In this document: in pieces, positions 43,927 to 53,044 of the stretch
Numbering within the stretch: the first letter of the stretch is position 1
Layout: every line of letters begins with the position of its first letter
Assembly (NCBI GenBank): GCA_965200435.1
Contig: OZ241337.1
Span: 2,542,001-2,606,000 of the forward strand
From: Bin75 sp965200435
GTDB taxonomy: Bacteria; Nitrospirota; Nitrospiria; Nitrospirales; UBA8639
Reading direction: 5' to 3'
DNA: 64,000 nt
The notes under the pieces: generated by a model
Databases searched by the model: none
Told to the model about the DNA's origin: nothing
What the model saw: the letters and a program-made list of their open reading frames with translations, nothing else
Position numbers and translations under genes: made by a program

Positions 43927-45091
43927 AAGCTTGTTCCATCATGACTCGAAATTGACTGAACAAATAAGCGGAATCATGGGGACCGGGAGAAGCTTCCGGA
44001 TGATATTGGACCGAGAGGACCGGCACTGTTTTTCCGGCCAGTCCCTCCAAACACGCATCGTTGAGACTCACGTGCGTCGGTTCGAATTGCCCCCAGGGTG
44101 TTTCCAACAGCCCATTGGCCTGTTCGACTGAAGGCAAACGAACAGCAAAGTTATGGTTTTGTGAGGTGATCTCCACTTTTCGGGAGCGCAGATCCAGCAC
44201 CGGATGGTTGGCCCCATGATGACCGAATTTCAATTTATACGAGGAGAGTCCCAGGGCCAGCCCCAATATCTGGTGGCCCAGGCAGATTCCCATAATCGGC
44301 CGCCACCCGATCAGATCTTGAATATGAGAAACCGCATACGATGCGCCCTCAGGATCCCCGGGGCCATTCGACAAAAGAACGCCGTCAGGACTCATCGTCC
44401 GAATCGTCTCGGCCGTGGTGGATGCGGGAACCACGGTGACCGCGCACCCTTCATCCACTAACCGGCGTAAAATAGTCTGTTTCACCCCAAAGTCGTAGAC
44501 CACCACCCGGAATCGTTGTGTCGGAACCGGATACGGTTGCCCGTTTGCCTTGAACCGTTGCGGCCAGGACCCGGTGCCTTCTTTCCATTCATACGCAGAA
44601 TCACAGGTCACGGTCCCGACCAGATCTCGTCCGGAAATGGAAGGCGATGTCATGGCTTTCGCAACCAGACTATCCGGGTTGCCATCAACGTGGGAGATGA
44701 CGCCGGCCTGGGAACCATGCGTGCGCAGATGGCGGGTGAGATACCTGGTGTCGATTCCTTCAATGCCCACGATCCGATGGTGTGCCAAATGCTCATGCAA
44801 CGAAAGTTTCGAGCGCCAATTGCTAGGACGCCGGGAAGCGTCATTCACGATAAATCCTTCGACCCACGTGCGTCGTGATTCACTGTCCTCCGGCGAAATG
44901 CCATAGTTGCCGATATGGGGGCAGGTCATCAGGACCATCTGTCCTTTATAGGACGGATCCGTGAGGATTTCCTGATACCCGGTCATCGCGGTATTGAACA
45001 CCACCTCACCGGATGCTTCGCCCTCATATCCCAAAGCCCGTCCTTCAAAGACGGTCCCATCAGCCAATGCAAGAATCGCTTTTTTCGTCAT
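43919..45091 (-). CDS. carA: Carbamoyl-phosphate synthase, small (glutaminase) subunit
   Basis: 390 aa. Hydrolyses glutamine and channels ammonia to CarB. N-terminal domain ALADGTVFEGRALGYEGEASGEVVFNTAMTGYQEILTDPSY is diagnostic. The class I glutaminase domain has LSNGPGDPEGA, MGICLGHQILGLALG (nucleophile Cys) and VQYHPEASPGPHDS. Last 8 bp overlap sppA. About 390 bp of hairpin-rich DNA separates it from the DUF4149 gene upstream. Confidence 0.97.
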   Translation of the reverse strand: MTKKAILALADGTVFEGRALGYEGEASGEVVFNTAMTGYQEILTDPSYKGQMVLMTCPHIGNYGISPEDSESRRTWVEGFIVNDASRRPSNWRSKLSLHEHLAHHRIVGIEGIDTRYLTRHLRTHGSQAGVISHVDGNPDSLVAKAMTSPSISGRDLVGTVTCDSAYEWKEGTGSWPQRFKANGQPYPVPTQRFRVVVYDFGVKQTILRRLVDEGCAVTVVPASTTAETIRTMSPDGVLLSNGPGDPEGASYAVSHIQDLIGWRPIMGICLGHQILGLALGLSSYKLKFGHHGANHPVLDLRSRKVEITSQNHNFAVRLPSVEQANGLLETPWGQFEPTHVSLNDACLEGLAGKTVPVLSVQYHPEASPGPHDSAYLFSQFRVMMEQAYA

Positions 45092-45132
45092 CCGTCAGAC
45101 ATCTTTCTGTCCTCTCTGTGTCCGTTCCTGTC

Positions 45133-45407
45133 ATCCCCGATATTGTTAATCGGGGATTCATTGTGCTGTTTCCTTACCACAACACTGGATTCCCCATTTT
45201 GGGGAATTGTCAATGTTCACTCATTCGTTGACAAAATGAAAGAGGCGTTCCTCGCCTTCTTTTGTCGCAGTGCGATCCCTCGATGACAGATGTCGAGGGC
45301 AGGCGTATGGCGCGGCTTTGCGAGCGGCCTCTCCAAGCCATATAAGATACGGCTGCTACAAATGCAAAGACAGCGATCCCGGATTCCCGATGAAAACTGT
45401 CGGGAAT
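45133..45407. repeat. Cluster of four REP-like hairpins
   Basis: The 393-bp gap between carA and the DUF4149 gene holds no convincing gene. It has four stem-loops: ATCCCCGAT/ATCGGGGAT (45133-45157), ATTCCCC/GGGGAAT (45189-45207), CCCTCGA/TCGAGGG (45277-45299) and ATTCCCGA/TCGGGAAT (45383-45407). Three have the CTGGATTCCC...GGGAATGACA style of widespread bacterial intergenic palindromes. They could stabilise or terminate mRNA within the pyr-car operon. Confidence 0.65.
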
Positions 45408-45484
45408 GACTGAACACATACAGGAATGACACATTTGGGGTCTTGCGGTTCATCTCATGCGCAGAACACAAGAAAAGTCGCCCC

Positions 45485-46021
45485 TCATTCAAAACCAAAC
45501 GCGCCTCTCTTTCGAATCCAGTGCCGGAATTTAACCGTGAGTAAACTGACGGCAAGTCCGGCATTGATCAGATGAAGTGCCCGTACAATCATGTGAATGC
45601 GAAAAAAAGCCTCCAGTGCCGTTTGTTTCGCTTCCTGCGAATCGGCTGAAAAGGCTGCCTCTTGTAAGGCAACGGTTTTTGGCCCCAATACCACGACCAC
45701 CAAAAACGTGACGAACGCGAGAGATCCCACTAAGCCGACTTCGGATCGGCTCACCGACAGACTCTCATGCGGTGCCTGCCGATGTTTCCAATATCGAAAG
45801 AGGACCGTCCCGACCAATAGAACGACGATGCCACTCGTCAGTGTATTATACCCGTCAAAGACACGGCGTAAAAACCGGCCCCCCGTTTCCATGCCGAGGG
45901 TATTGAACACCGCAGGGATCACCGTCGTCAGGAGAACGGCAAGACCTCCGATCCAAATCATGAGGCCGAGCAATTCCAGCAGGGAACAGGACAGTTGCCA
46001 TCCTGAAGTGCGTCGAGCCAT
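45485..46021 (-). CDS. DUF4149-like membrane protein
   Basis: 178 aa with four membrane helices: LLGLMIWIGGLAVLLTTVIPAVF, TLTSGIVVLLVGTVLF, VGLVGSLAFVTFLVVVVLG and ALHLINAGLAVSLLTV. A soluble segment with ALEAFFRIHMIVRALHL precedes the last helix, as in the TMEM205-like DUF4149 family. Function unknown. Lies between pyrC and carA on the operon strand. Confidence 0.65.
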   Translation of the reverse strand: MARRTSGWQLSCSLLELLGLMIWIGGLAVLLTTVIPAVFNTLGMETGGRFLRRVFDGYNTLTSGIVVLLVGTVLFRYWKHRQAPHESLSVSRSEVGLVGSLAFVTFLVVVVLGPKTVALQEAAFSADSQEAKQTALEAFFRIHMIVRALHLINAGLAVSLLTVKFRHWIRKRGAFGFE

Positions 46022-46079
46022 TCACTTCTCCTGCTGGACAAGACGTCCCGAACGAAGCAGGCTTGTCATGTCCTGCCCA

Positions 46080-47381
46080 TCATTTTTCCCGGACCATGGG
46101 TTCCCGATCGTACACCACGTGACCGGCCACCAACGTTTTGACCACCCTCCCTTTCATCGTCCAACCGGCAAACGGGGTATTACGGCTGAGTGAATGAAAC
46201 CGGACAGGGGCCACAATCCATGTGGCAGTCGGGTCGATCAAGGTCACGTCGGCCGCGACTCCCGGCGCAAGGGTTCCATACGGAAGACCAAATACACGGG
46301 CCGGTTCCCGCGTAAGCTTGGCAATGGCCTGCTCCAGTGTCAGGATCCCTTCCTCAACAAGCTTCAGCGTGAGCGGGAAAGCTGTTTCCAAACCGATGAT
46401 ACCAAACGGAGCGGCGTCAAATTCCAATTGTTTCTCCTGAACGGCATGGGGTGCATGATCCGTGGCCACGACATCGATGGTATGATCGCGCAACCCTTCT
46501 TTAATGGCCTGCACGTCCTCGTCGGTTCGTAACGGGGGATTCATTTTAGCATTGGCGTCAAAGGATCGAACGGCTTCATCTGTTAAGGAAAAATGATGCG
46601 GACAGGCTTCGGCTGTGACGGGAACCCCGCGAGCCTTCGCTTCTCTCACCATCCGGACTGAGCCCAACGTACTGACGTGAGGCAAATGCAACCGAGCTCC
46701 GGTTAACTCGGCCAGGGAAATATTCCGGGCAACCATGACTTCTTCGGCAGCTTTTGGGATCCCGGGAATGCCGAGTTCGGTAGACATCGCGCCTTCATGC
46801 ATACTGCCGCCGCATGAGAGAAACGAATCTTCGCAGTGATCGACAACCGGAAGCCCAAAAGTCGAGGCATATTCCATCGCTCGACGCATGACCAGACTGT
46901 TCATAACCGGCAACCCGTCATCGGAAACGGCCACGCAGCCGGCATCGAATAATTCCCCGATTTCAGCAAGTTCCTCCCCATTCGATCCCTTGGTAATGGC
47001 ACCGATGGGGAAAACCCGCGCTTTCCGGGCATTCGCGGCTTGCGCAAGAATAAATTCCGTCACTGACCGGGAATCGTTAACGGGCATGGTATTGGGCATG
47101 CAACACACCGAGGTAAAACCACCGGCCACGGCCGCAGCACTTCCCGTGGCAATCGTTTCCTTATATTCGAATCCCGGTTCTCGAAAATGAACGTGCAAAT
47201 CCACGAACCCGGGACACACGAGCAGCCCTTTCGCGTCAATCGTCGTCAGCTCCCGTGCTTCTAATTTTTGTTGCAGCTTTGGCTTTATGGCGCTGATTTT
47301 CCCATCCATGATCAACACGTCGGCCACGCCGCTCCATCGACCTGGATCGATAACCTGCCCTTCGGTGATTAGGAGCTTCAT
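46080..47381 (-). CDS. pyrC: Dihydroorotase (PyrC, class I)
   Basis: 433 aa. Cyclises carbamoyl-aspartate to dihydroorotate. Zinc-binding DLHVHFREPGFEYKET near residue 62-77, GGFTSVCCMPNT, HVSTLGSVRMVREA, and the catalytic Asp in VVATDHAPH. The length and the HFREPG sequence fit the class I (B. subtilis-type) enzymes that work next to PyrB. Directly downstream of pyrB. Confidence 0.96.
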   Translation of the reverse strand: MKLLITEGQVIDPGRWSGVADVLIMDGKISAIKPKLQQKLEARELTTIDAKGLLVCPGFVDLHVHFREPGFEYKETIATGSAAAVAGGFTSVCCMPNTMPVNDSRSVTEFILAQAANARKARVFPIGAITKGSNGEELAEIGELFDAGCVAVSDDGLPVMNSLVMRRAMEYASTFGLPVVDHCEDSFLSCGGSMHEGAMSTELGIPGIPKAAEEVMVARNISLAELTGARLHLPHVSTLGSVRMVREAKARGVPVTAEACPHHFSLTDEAVRSFDANAKMNPPLRTDEDVQAIKEGLRDHTIDVVATDHAPHAVQEKQLEFDAAPFGIIGLETAFPLTLKLVEEGILTLEQAIAKLTREPARVFGLPYGTLAPGVAADVTLIDPTATWIVAPVRFHSLSRNTPFAGWTMKGRVVKTLVAGHVVYDREPMVREK

Positions 47382-47419
47382 ACGATTCGTCCCACAACGT
47401 CTCCCGATGAAAATCGCGA

Positions 47420-48340
47420 TTATTTTCGTTGCGACAACAGATACATGAGTCCCATTCGTACGGCCACGCCGTTTGAAACTTGATCCAAAATCACGGCATA
47501 ACGACTGTCAACAACATCATGGGCAATTTCAATGCCTCGATTCACCGGACCCGGATGCATGACAAGCACGTCTTGGGCCGCTTGTTGGACGCGTTCCATG
47601 GTCAGGCCGTACAACCGGGCATACTCCCTGATAGAAGGAAACAGTGAGCGGCCTTGGCGTTCGAGTTGGAGTCGTAACATGATGATGACATCAACTCCAG
47701 CAATCGCTTTGTCAAAATCGTGATAGACCCGGACCCCGAGTCGCTGGAGAAACGGGGGAATCATCGTGGATGGTCCAACTACGCGCACGTCAGCACCCAT
47801 TTTTGTCAACGCGTAAATATTCGATCGTGCGACCCGGCTGTGAGCAAGGTCCCCAACAATCGCCACGTGCAAGCCGCGAACCTGTCCTTTCTTTTCTTGA
47901 ATCGTCAATAAATCCGAAAGGGCTTGCGTCGGATGTTCGTGCCAGCCGTCGCCGGCATTAATGACGGACAACCGGCTATTCTTCGCCAGGGTCTCAGCGG
48001 CACCGGCCGATGAGTGACGCAACACAAGAATGTCAGCCTGCATGGACTCGATATTACTCGCGGTATCGAGCAAGGTTTCTCCCTTTACCACGCTACTTGA
48101 GGAAGGTGAAAAATTCACCACATCGGCGCTCAGCCGTTTCGCAGCCAGTTCAAATGAGGTTCGGGTCCTGGTGCTCGGCTCGAAAAATAAATTCACCACG
48201 GTTTTGCCTCGAAGGGCCGGTACTTTTTTGATCTCTCGTCCACTCACTTCCTTAAAGGGTTCCGCTGCCTCTAAAATCAACGCCATTTCTTCAGCCGACA
48301 ATGAGGCAAGACCAAGGAGATCTTTTCGTTTGAAGCTCAT
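47420..48340 (-). CDS. pyrB: Aspartate carbamoyltransferase, catalytic subunit
   Basis: 306 aa. Condenses carbamoyl phosphate with aspartate. Carbamoyl phosphate site NLFFEPSTRTRTSFELAAKRL near residue 50-70; HPTQALSDLLTI and MHPGPVNRGIEIA follow. No pyrI regulatory gene is present, consistent with control through PyrR. Overlaps the pyrR stop by four bases. Confidence 0.97.
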   Translation of the reverse strand: MSFKRKDLLGLASLSAEEMALILEAAEPFKEVSGREIKKVPALRGKTVVNLFFEPSTRTRTSFELAAKRLSADVVNFSPSSSSVVKGETLLDTASNIESMQADILVLRHSSAGAAETLAKNSRLSVINAGDGWHEHPTQALSDLLTIQEKKGQVRGLHVAIVGDLAHSRVARSNIYALTKMGADVRVVGPSTMIPPFLQRLGVRVYHDFDKAIAGVDVIIMLRLQLERQGRSLFPSIREYARLYGLTMERVQQAAQDVLVMHPGPVNRGIEIAHDVVDSRYAVILDQVSNGVAVRMGLMYLLSQRK

Positions 48341-48909
48341 GCTGCGCCCTCCACGTTCATAATCCTGAGCACAAGATCTTCATCTCCTAATTCCTCAAGG
48401 AATACTCGAACATTTTCGTCTTTTGAGGTTGGAATATTTTTCCCTACATAATTGGCCCTGATGGGAAGTTGTCGGTGTCCTCGATCGATTAAAACCGCCA
48501 ATTGAATCTCGGCCGGTCTCCCTAAATCCATGAGTCCATCCATGGCAGCACGAATGGTTCGTCCTGTAAACAACACATCATCGACCAGGATGATCTTGAG
48601 GCCCGAAATATCAAACGGAATGTCCGTTTTTTTGAGGATGGGTTGATCTTTACGAAGCGCCAAATCGTCCCGATACAGGGTGATATCCAGTTCTCCTAGA
48701 AAAACATCCGTTTGCTCGATTTGTGTCATCAGACGCTTTAAACGTTGGGCCAGATAAACCCCGCCGGTACGGATACCCACCAAACCGACATCGTGACATC
48801 CCTTGTTCCGTTCTAAAATTTCATGGGCAATCCTGGTCAGGGCACGCGCCATTTCATGGCTGGTCATGACGACGGATTCGTGGGGGTGTTTCGGATTCGT
48901 CTGTGACAT
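48337..48909 (-). CDS. pyrR: Pyrimidine operon attenuator/uracil phosphoribosyltransferase PyrR
   Basis: 190 aa from ATG 48909 (frame open to 48993, which would run through the attenuator). RNA-binding regulator that, with UMP bound, promotes termination of pyr mRNA; some members also have UPRTase activity. The PRPP motif is KIILVDDVLFTGRTIRAAMD; IRTGGVYLAQRL and LDITLYRDDL are family signatures. First gene of the pyr-car operon, just downstream of a matching RNA binding site. Confidence 0.96.
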   Translation of the reverse strand: MSQTNPKHPHESVVMTSHEMARALTRIAHEILERNKGCHDVGLVGIRTGGVYLAQRLKRLMTQIEQTDVFLGELDITLYRDDLALRKDQPILKKTDIPFDISGLKIILVDDVLFTGRTIRAAMDGLMDLGRPAEIQLAVLIDRGHRQLPIRANYVGKNIPTSKDENVRVFLEELGDEDLVLRIMNVEGAA

Positions 48910-48918
48910 GCCGCATGC

Positions 48919-48960
48919 AAAAAAAAACCTTCCTCTCACTGTAAGATGGAGAAGAAGGTT
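48919..48960 (-). terminator. Rho-independent terminator of the pyr leader (attenuator)
   Basis: On the minus strand AACCTTCTTCTC pairs with GAGAGGAAGGTT and is followed by nine T. It lies 10 bp before the pyrR start codon, so as a plain terminator it would silence the operon; its position makes sense only as a conditional attenuator. Confidence 0.85.
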
Positions 48961-49006
48961 AAAACAGATAAAGGGCAACACTCGCCCGAACATCTAATCA
49001 TGAATG

Positions 49007-49033
49007 AATTCCTTCCTCACCTCACGGGATGAG
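49007..49033 (-). promoter_or_regulatory. PyrR-binding anti-antiterminator hairpin
   Basis: Minus strand: CTCA-TCCCGTGAGG-TGAG (49016-49033). The loop matches the known PyrR site consensus UCCNGNGAGGY. The following GAGGAAGG (49011-49018) can alternatively pair with CCTTCTTC, the 5' arm of the terminator, giving an antiterminator. The two folds exclude each other, as in the Bacillus pyr attenuators. Transcription would start further upstream, between here and about 49140. Confidence 0.85.
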
Positions 49034-49143
49034 CATTAAAGGCAAAAAGATCCTAGAAGGTCCGGAGCGTTTAGTCAAGACCTCCTGATGAGTCTGTGAT
49101 TGCAACGTAAAGATGCGGAAGGAGGAGGGGCATGAAACCAGAA

Positions 49144-51018
49144 CTACTGTTTTTTAAGGATCCAAACGAACAGACGAGGGTTCAGGCTTGCTTTGGACAG
49201 AATTGATTTATGCATGGAGAAAGGCTGTAAACGTGAAACAAGGTCGCTGAACACGATTTCCAACGGAAGCCTGGAAACGATGGAGGCCAGGGAATCCGGC
49301 CCGGCAAGAAACGCCAATGCGTTGGGCCGGAGCGCCTCGCTAATCCGACGCAGCCGGTCCTGCAACGTTCCCTCTTCGTCATACGAAGAAAACGGCAGCC
49401 AAACGTACATAAGGTCGTACGTGGATGCGCCATAACGGAAAGCCTCTTCCTTCAGGAAACGATAAGATTGTTGCCAGTCCAACAGGTTATCCCTGGCCAA
49501 TTGGTTCCATGCTGCTTGGGCGTGTTTTTGGGCATAAGCCCCACGTGAATAGACGACGGTCGTTGAGCGGGCTTGGTCGAAAGCCAACAAGGAGTCAATA
49601 ACCCCATCGAACCCATGAATGAGGATGTGACCTGATTGCCCGACTTGGACAGCAAGGTGTGGGGCCTGCTCGATGAAGTCGTTCAAAAAATGAGCCACGA
49701 AGGGTTGGCTTGCGAGATCGCCGATCTGCGTCTCATCATCCGGATAGAGCAACACGGCCGAATAGGCTTCCCGTGGCGACACCACGGGAGCACCATGAGG
49801 GAAAAACCCGTCCCAGGAACTGTCCTTGTTCACAACAGCCTGATAACCGGTCTGACGTTCCACCTGGTGCGTGATAGCCCAGCTTGGCTGTAGAGCAATC
49901 TTATGGAACGTCTTGTGGTCATATAAAAACAAGTGATCGGAATTCACGGCCATCTGTTTCCCACAGGGCACGAACCCTTGCTGATTCGGAGGCACAAAGA
50001 GGAGGCCGCTGGCGTCATCCGTTTTCGTCACTTTGAGAAGTTTGCCCTGTTGAACCGTCAGGCAAAGCCGGTGATGCGGATCAACGTAGCGCATGGGGGG
50101 GGCAGAATTCGGCAACCAGTCGACCTCATATGACCGGGATGAATCCATGAAGACGGTGAAAGGGTGTTCTCCGTCCCGGTGCGTGGCCGTAAAAAAGTTG
50201 CTGAACAGCCCAAAGGCCGCTGGCGAAGGGTAAGTTGGGATACCTCGATAGTGTAAGGGGCTCGGGTTATGGGGATGTTGATCATCATACAACCCACGGA
50301 TCAATTCAAACACGGCGCTGCCTGTTCCCGGCAACAAAGACTTGAATAACTCCACCACTGGCAAGTAATCGATGCTTGCCCAATGCATGGCACTCATGCA
50401 GGACATAAACTGTGCCCGTTCCCAGGTGCCATCCTCTAAAACATAGAGCGCGTCTTTCCGTTGACGAATTGTGGCCTGTCCGGTCAGATTGAGTACAAGA
50501 TCATCATCGGCATAAAAAAACTCCACTTCTTTTACGTCAACGCCCATGGCCTGAGAAGCCATCATGCGGAGATCTTGCCGGGTCAGAGTTTGCCAGCCGG
50601 GACGGATCGTCAGGTCCAGGTTGATGGTGTTTGCCAGGCCACTGGGTTTGATGCCTACCCATTGTCCCCAATCCAGGTAGACACGGGCAGAGACCAGATG
50701 AACCCTGCCGTCGGCCCGTTCCTCCCATTCACATTCATGCAATGGGTGTCCGTCCGGATCGGTCATCAGGACTCGCCTCCCCAGTGGGCCATAAAACACG
50801 AGATGATTTGAGGCAAGTTGTGTATACGTCACGGCATCCGGCGAGCCTTTTGCCCCCAAAGATTGATTGCCTGGGAGCGCAAGAGCGTCGGGATGTTGAA
50901 GAAGGGATGAAACAATCGCGGGCTGGTTTTTCAAACGCTGCACTCGTGCTGAAAATTCTGATAATACGGGAGAGTACCTCCTCTCACTCTCGAAGTTGCC
51001 CTGATCCATACACGACAT
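49144..51018 (-). CDS. Large protein of unknown function with methyltransferase-like C-terminus
   Basis: 624 aa, not recognised. No signal peptide or membrane helix. The first 300 residues are beta-rich (VFYGPLGRRVLMTDPDGHPL, VYLDWGQWVGIKPSG). The C-terminal 180 residues look like a Rossmann-type methyltransferase: HILIHGFDGVIDSLLAFDQA and VVYSRGAYA (strand 2), YDLMYVWLPFSSYDEEG (strand 4) and LRRISEALRPNALAFLAGPD (strand 5), but a GxGxG loop is missing. Starts inside the end of proA (35-bp overlap; ATG 51009 also possible), so the two are coupled. Confidence 0.75.
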   Translation of the reverse strand: MSCMDQGNFESERRYSPVLSEFSARVQRLKNQPAIVSSLLQHPDALALPGNQSLGAKGSPDAVTYTQLASNHLVFYGPLGRRVLMTDPDGHPLHECEWEERADGRVHLVSARVYLDWGQWVGIKPSGLANTINLDLTIRPGWQTLTRQDLRMMASQAMGVDVKEVEFFYADDDLVLNLTGQATIRQRKDALYVLEDGTWERAQFMSCMSAMHWASIDYLPVVELFKSLLPGTGSAVFELIRGLYDDQHPHNPSPLHYRGIPTYPSPAAFGLFSNFFTATHRDGEHPFTVFMDSSRSYEVDWLPNSAPPMRYVDPHHRLCLTVQQGKLLKVTKTDDASGLLFVPPNQQGFVPCGKQMAVNSDHLFLYDHKTFHKIALQPSWAITHQVERQTGYQAVVNKDSSWDGFFPHGAPVVSPREAYSAVLLYPDDETQIGDLASQPFVAHFLNDFIEQAPHLAVQVGQSGHILIHGFDGVIDSLLAFDQARSTTVVYSRGAYAQKHAQAAWNQLARDNLLDWQQSYRFLKEEAFRYGASTYDLMYVWLPFSSYDEEGTLQDRLRRISEALRPNALAFLAGPDSLASIVSRLPLEIVFSDLVSRLQPFSMHKSILSKASLNPRLFVWILKKQ

Positions 51019-52342
51019 ATTTAGAGCAGGTCAGATCTTCCAGGCCCATGGGGCCTCGAGCATGAATCCGCGTCGTGCTGATGCCGATTTCTGCACCCAA
51101 GCCGAATTGGTAGCCGTCATTGAGTCGTGAAGAGGCATTGACCATCACCGCCCCGGCATCCACTTCCTGCAGGAACCTCATCGCCCGGCTGTAGTCCTTG
51201 GTCACAATGACTTCGGTGTGCCGGGACCCATGGATCTGGATGTGAGTCATGGCCTCCTCCAGATCCTTGACGACTTTGACGGCCAACGTCAGCGCAAGAA
51301 ATTCCTGGCCATAATCCTCTTCTGTTGCACTTTGAGCCTCGGGAATATATTGCCTGGTTTTTTCACAACCCCGGATTTCCACGTTGCTCTCGAGCAGGGC
51401 CTTGCCCAGCTTCGGCAAAAACGTTCTGGCGATACCCTGGTGTACGAGTAACGTCTCCATGGCATTACACGTGGAAGGTCGTTGGACCTTGGCATTCACA
51501 CTAATGGCTTCAGCCATCGACAGATCGGCATCGGCATCGATATACGTGTGGCAGACCCCTTTATCGTGCTTGATCACCGGGATGGTTGAATGCTCGGTGA
51601 CGAGTTTCATCAAGGATTCCCCGCCTCGTGGAATAATCAGGTCGACGAATCGGTCCTGCTTCAGCAGTTCCAGAACTGCCTCACGTTCAATGCGTTCGAC
51701 CAGAGAGACGGCTCCATCGGGAATGCCGGCTTTTTGTGCGGCTTCGGATAAGATGCTGGTGATGGCGATATTGGAATGAATGGCTTCCGAACCTCCTCGA
51801 AGCACGCAGACGTTTCCTGATTTGAGACACAAGCCCGCGGCATCGGCCGTGACGTTCGGACGAGACTCGTAAATGATGCCGATGACCCCGATTGGCACAC
51901 GGACTCGTCCGACCTTCATCCCGTTGGGCCGCTCCTGCATCCCTGATGATTGACCAACGGGATCCCGCAATCTGGCAATTTGCCGAAGCCCGTCTGCCAT
52001 TTCCCGAACGCGCTCCGGAGTCAGTCGAAGTCGGTCAGCCATGGCCTCTCGACCATTGCTCGCATCAAAAACCTCAAGGTCTTTCACATTTTCTTCCAAA
52101 AGCGCGTCGGTGGCTTTTTCCAGTCCTTCGGCCATGGCCACCAGAGCCTCATTTTTGACTGATGTTTGCAAGCGACTCAATTGTGGAACGGCAGCTCTCG
52201 CTCGTTCCAAAAGCGTGCGAAGATAGGTGGGAGTGTCAACGATCTCTTCCTCGACAAGGTCTTCCGGAGCAGTATCAGCTTCTGCTGGCCCAGCTTCCAG
52301 GCGTTCCTCGTTCAAATTTTCCTGAGTCTCTTCGGTATTCAT
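50984..52342 (-). CDS. proA: Gamma-glutamyl phosphate reductase (ProA)
   Basis: 452 aa; about 35 residues longer than usual because of an acidic N-terminal extension (NTEETQENLNEERLEAGPAE). Proline synthesis: reduces glutamyl-5-phosphate to the semialdehyde. RVPIGVIGIIYESRPNVTAD, LIIPRGGESL, and the catalytic Cys in QRPSTCNAMETLLVH are visible, with EIGISTTRIHARGPMGLEDL near the end. The proB partner is not in the window. Confidence 0.95.
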   Translation of the reverse strand: MNTEETQENLNEERLEAGPAEADTAPEDLVEEEIVDTPTYLRTLLERARAAVPQLSRLQTSVKNEALVAMAEGLEKATDALLEENVKDLEVFDASNGREAMADRLRLTPERVREMADGLRQIARLRDPVGQSSGMQERPNGMKVGRVRVPIGVIGIIYESRPNVTADAAGLCLKSGNVCVLRGGSEAIHSNIAITSILSEAAQKAGIPDGAVSLVERIEREAVLELLKQDRFVDLIIPRGGESLMKLVTEHSTIPVIKHDKGVCHTYIDADADLSMAEAISVNAKVQRPSTCNAMETLLVHQGIARTFLPKLGKALLESNVEIRGCEKTRQYIPEAQSATEEDYGQEFLALTLAVKVVKDLEEAMTHIQIHGSRHTEVIVTKDYSRAMRFLQEVDAGAVMVNASSRLNDGYQFGLGAEIGISTTRIHARGPMGLEDLTCSKYVVYGSGQLRE

Positions 52343-52518
52343 GTTCTCCAGTCCCTGAGTGGTTTATATCGGATTGAGAATACCCAGGCGTCATAAACCG
52401 GGTCAAGATCAAGCAAAACCATTTCCTTGATTTTCTGCATACAATCCTGCTACACAGGACGATGTTCTTGCTTCAGCAAAGAGACCATTACGCCTCTCCC
52501 CTAGCAACCTGATCGTGT

Positions 52519-52594
52519 GCCGAGGTAGCTCAGTTGGCAGAGCACAGCCCTGAAAAGGCTGGTGTCGGCAGTTCGATTCTGCCCCTCGGCACCA
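52519..52594 (+). tRNA. tRNA-Phe (GAA)
   Basis: 76 nt with encoded CCA. Acceptor GCCGAGG pairs with CCTCGGC; D-arm GCTC...GAGC; anticodon stem CAGCC/GGCTG with loop CTGAAAA, giving anticodon GAA; T-arm GGCAG-TTCGATT-CTGCC. It is followed by an accessory island (52.6-55.3 kb), and tRNA genes are common integration sites, but I found no integrase or repeated tRNA 3' end. Confidence 0.97.
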
Positions 52595-52957
52595 TTTTTC
52601 TCTATCAAGGCCTTCCTTTTAATGGCTCAATTTTCTTGGGCCATCTTGAGACGACTGTTCATCGGCTTGGATTTCCATGAGGCATCGCACCTTCAAGGGT
52701 AGCCGTGCGTCAATGCCTCATCGAGTAGTCCTTTGAAAGACAGTACTCATTTCTGAGTTGATTTTGCCCGTTGTCCAAAATTGAACACGCGGCAACTCCA
52801 ATCTCACACCCATCAATCTTGTCGCTGGATGATTCGTGTCAGCAAAGGCATACGAACCGGCTAAAATCCTGCGATGCCGGTTGCACCAAATTTTTCCCGA
52901 TAAGCCACAATATCGGATAACCACAGAAAAAAACAGTCATAAAATAGCGCCAAAATA
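52595..52957. other. Gene-free stretch after tRNA-Phe
   Basis: About 360 bp without a supported gene. It becomes progressively AT-rich towards the promoter at 52958. A TTTTTCTC run right after the tRNA may help terminate it. Short frames on the minus strand (52718-52924) have no RBS and no recognisable content. Confidence 0.5.
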
Positions 52958-52985
52958 TTGACGCAAATAAATTTTGTGCCATAAT
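52958..52985 (+). promoter_or_regulatory. Sigma-70-type promoter ahead of the poly-C tract
   Basis: TTGACG (52958-52963), a 16-base spacer, and CATAAT (52980-52985), in an AT-rich context. Transcription would start near 52992, about 20 bp before the 27-C run, and read into the gene at 53045. Confidence 0.6.
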
Positions 52986-53013
52986 TACGAAAATTAATGT
53001 AAAGTTAAACTTG

Positions 53014-53040
53014 CCCCCCCCCCCCCCCCCCCCCCCCCCC
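53014..53040. repeat. 27-nt homopolymeric C tract
   Basis: Twenty-seven uninterrupted C between AACTTG and AGCAATG. It lies four bases upstream of the ATG of the 196-aa gene and downstream of a good promoter. Such tracts are prone to slippage; the exact count may also be unreliable in the assembly. Confidence 0.95.
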
Positions 53041-53044
53041 AGCA

